Translations under genes and position numbers: made by a program | Notes under the pieces: model-generated | What the model was told of the DNA's origin: nothing | Databases searched by the model: none | The model's input: only the letters and a program-made list of their open reading frames with translations | NCBI GenBank assembly: GCA_019247255.1 | Contig: JAFAPJ010000047.1 | Coordinates: 1 to 16,013, forward strand | Direction: 5' to 3' | Length of the DNA: 16,013 bases | Source: Methylobacteriaceae bacterium | Lineage (GTDB): Bacteria; Pseudomonadota; Alphaproteobacteria; Rhizobiales; Beijerinckiaceae | Shown here: in pieces, positions 15,040 to 16,013 of the stretch | How the letters are laid out: each line of letters begins with the position of its first letter | How positions within the stretch are numbered: the first letter of the stretch is position 1

Positions 15040-16013
15040 CTACTTGATGCCGGCGGCCGCGAGGCCGTTCTCGAAGTAGAAGGTCTGCTGCGTCGGGTCC
15101 TTGTTGAGATCGCAGACGAGCAGCGTGTCCGACGGCGGCTGGGCCGGGAAGGACTCCAGGATCTTGATCTTCTGATCCTTGATCTCGGCGATGTAGATGT
15201 TCTGCACGAGATGGTTGGTCTTCGGCTCGATCGTGACCTTGCCGCTCGGCCCCTCGAAGCTGACCGGCGAGCGCAGCGCCTTGACGACCGCCTCGCGGTC
15301 CGTGGTGCCCGCCTTGCGGACTCCCTCCGCCCACAGATGGACACCCTCGTAGGACCGCGCGGCCGTCTCCGACACGTAGTTGACCTTGGATCCGCCGGCG
15401 GCCTTCAGAGCCGACACGAAGGCCTTGTTCGCCGGCGTGTCGACCTCCTCGAAATAGCCGAAGGACACGATCATTCCGTCAGCCTCCTTGGCCGACAGCA
15501 CCGTCTGCTCGCCCCCGGCCGTGAACACCGTCGAGGCGATCGGGATTGACTTGTTGAGGTCGACCGCCGCGTATTGGCGGTAGAACGACAGGTGCGCCGC
15601 CCCGACCATCGCGGAGAGCACGAGGTCGGGCTTCGCCGCCTGGATCTTCTTGATGGTCGGCCCGAAATTCGTGACGTCGAGCGGGAAGAACTCGGTCTCC
15701 ACGACCTGACCACCATTGTCCTTGACGTACTTGCTGACCCACTGGGCGGTGATCTGGCCGTAATTGTAGTCGGCCGCGACGACGTAGACCTTCTTGCCCC
15801 ACTTCTTCATGACGTAGGGGACCAGCTTCTCGACCGTCTGGGCCGGCGTCGAGCCGGTGCAGACGCAATTGAAGTCGCACACCCCGCCTTCGTAGAAGGT
15901 GTTGTAGAAGTAGAGCGTGTTGTAGTGGTCGAGCACGGGCCGGATCGCCTCGCGCGAGGCGGACGTGATGCCGCCCTGGACGACGTCGACGCGGTCGCCC
16001 GCCGCCGCCTGGG
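15040..16013 (-). CDS. ABC transporter substrate-binding protein, urea/amide (UrtA/AmiC-like) class, N-terminus outside window
   Basis: The frame is open to the right edge, so about 324 C-terminal residues are seen; the signal peptide and first part are missing. Features typical of the urea/short-chain-amide class of type I periplasmic proteins are VVQGGITSASREAIRPVLDH (15934-15990), then YNTFYEGGVCDFNC, TPAQTVEKLVP, VYVVAADYNYGQ and FGPTIKKIQAAKPDLVLSAM. The later GPSGKVTIEPKTNH and NIYIAEIKD segments are the usual C-terminal lobe. Three cysteines sit close together (C-D-F-N-C-V-C, 15859-15879). Together with two amidases downstream, an amide or urea-like ligand is the best guess; related proteins also bind branched-chain amino acids. 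It is the most upstream gene of the operon seen here; the promoter is beyond the window. Confidence 0.92.
   Translation of the reverse strand, partial: QAAAGDRVDVVQGGITSASREAIRPVLDHYNTLYFYNTFYEGGVCDFNCVCTGSTPAQTVEKLVPYVMKKWGKKVYVVAADYNYGQITAQWVSKYVKDNGGQVVETEFFPLDVTNFGPTIKKIQAAKPDLVLSAMVGAAHLSFYRQYAAVDLNKSIPIASTVFTAGGEQTVLSAKEADGMIVSFGYFEEVDTPANKAFVSALKAAGGSKVNYVSETAARSYEGVHLWAEGVRKAGTTDREAVVKALRSPVSFEGPSGKVTIEPKTNHLVQNIYIAEIKDQKIKILESFPAQPPSDTLLVCDLNKDPTQQTFYFENGLAAAGIK

Noticed and set aside
1..16013. Mobile elements, CRISPR arrays, tRNA/rRNA genes, phage or defence systems
   Set aside because: I read both strands for transposase motifs, evenly spaced repeats and tRNA-like folds and saw none; the novelty here is metabolic, not mobile or defensive.

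Overview
The window is high-GC, densely coded DNA with short intergenic gaps, GTG and TTG starts and many four-base gene overlaps. Its protein families (Rhizobiales-style lytic transglycosylase, NMT1/THI5 and urea/amide ABC importers, FCD-type GntR regulator) suggest an alphaproteobacterium of the order Hyphomicrobiales, possibly near Methylobacteriaceae. That placement is an inference from protein style, not from a marker gene. I see no RNA gene, CRISPR array, insertion sequence or phage gene.

Bases 1-3239 hold mostly unlinked chromosomal genes. They are the 3' part of a lytic murein transglycosylase (+), a strong hairpin between convergent genes, a succinate-semialdehyde-type aldehyde dehydrogenase (-), a 70-residue conserved-looking small protein (-), and an overlapping pair on the minus strand: a small one-helix membrane protein followed by an antibiotic-biosynthesis-monooxygenase-fold protein.

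Bases 3240-8199 form a regulator-transporter unit. A GntR/FCD regulator (-) is divergent from a five-gene plus-strand operon: a cupin, a secreted NMT1/THI5-type binding protein, an ABC ATPase and two different permeases. The last four genes are tightly packed (TGATG, TGATG and ATGA overlaps). A perfect 13-base palindrome, ATTGTC-T-GACAAT, lies between the divergent genes and covers the -35 element of a good promoter, so this looks like a ligand-responsive uptake operon whose substrate cannot be read from the sequence.

Bases 8230-16013 form a second, minus-strand operon that runs into the right edge: a urea/amide-class binding protein (cut by the edge), LivH/UrtB-like and LivM/UrtC-like permeases, a LivG/UrtD-like ATPase, a LivF-like ATPase fused in frame to a complete amidase-signature hydrolase, and a second free-standing amidase. 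The likely logic is that an amide is imported by the ABC system and hydrolysed at once in the cytoplasm to a carboxylate and ammonia (or amine).

The 835-residue ATPase-linker-amidase protein is the most unusual object here. Both halves keep their key catalytic residues, and a roughly 97-residue Ala/Pro/Ser/Arg-rich linker joins them. It would tether a hydrolase to the inner face of its own importer.
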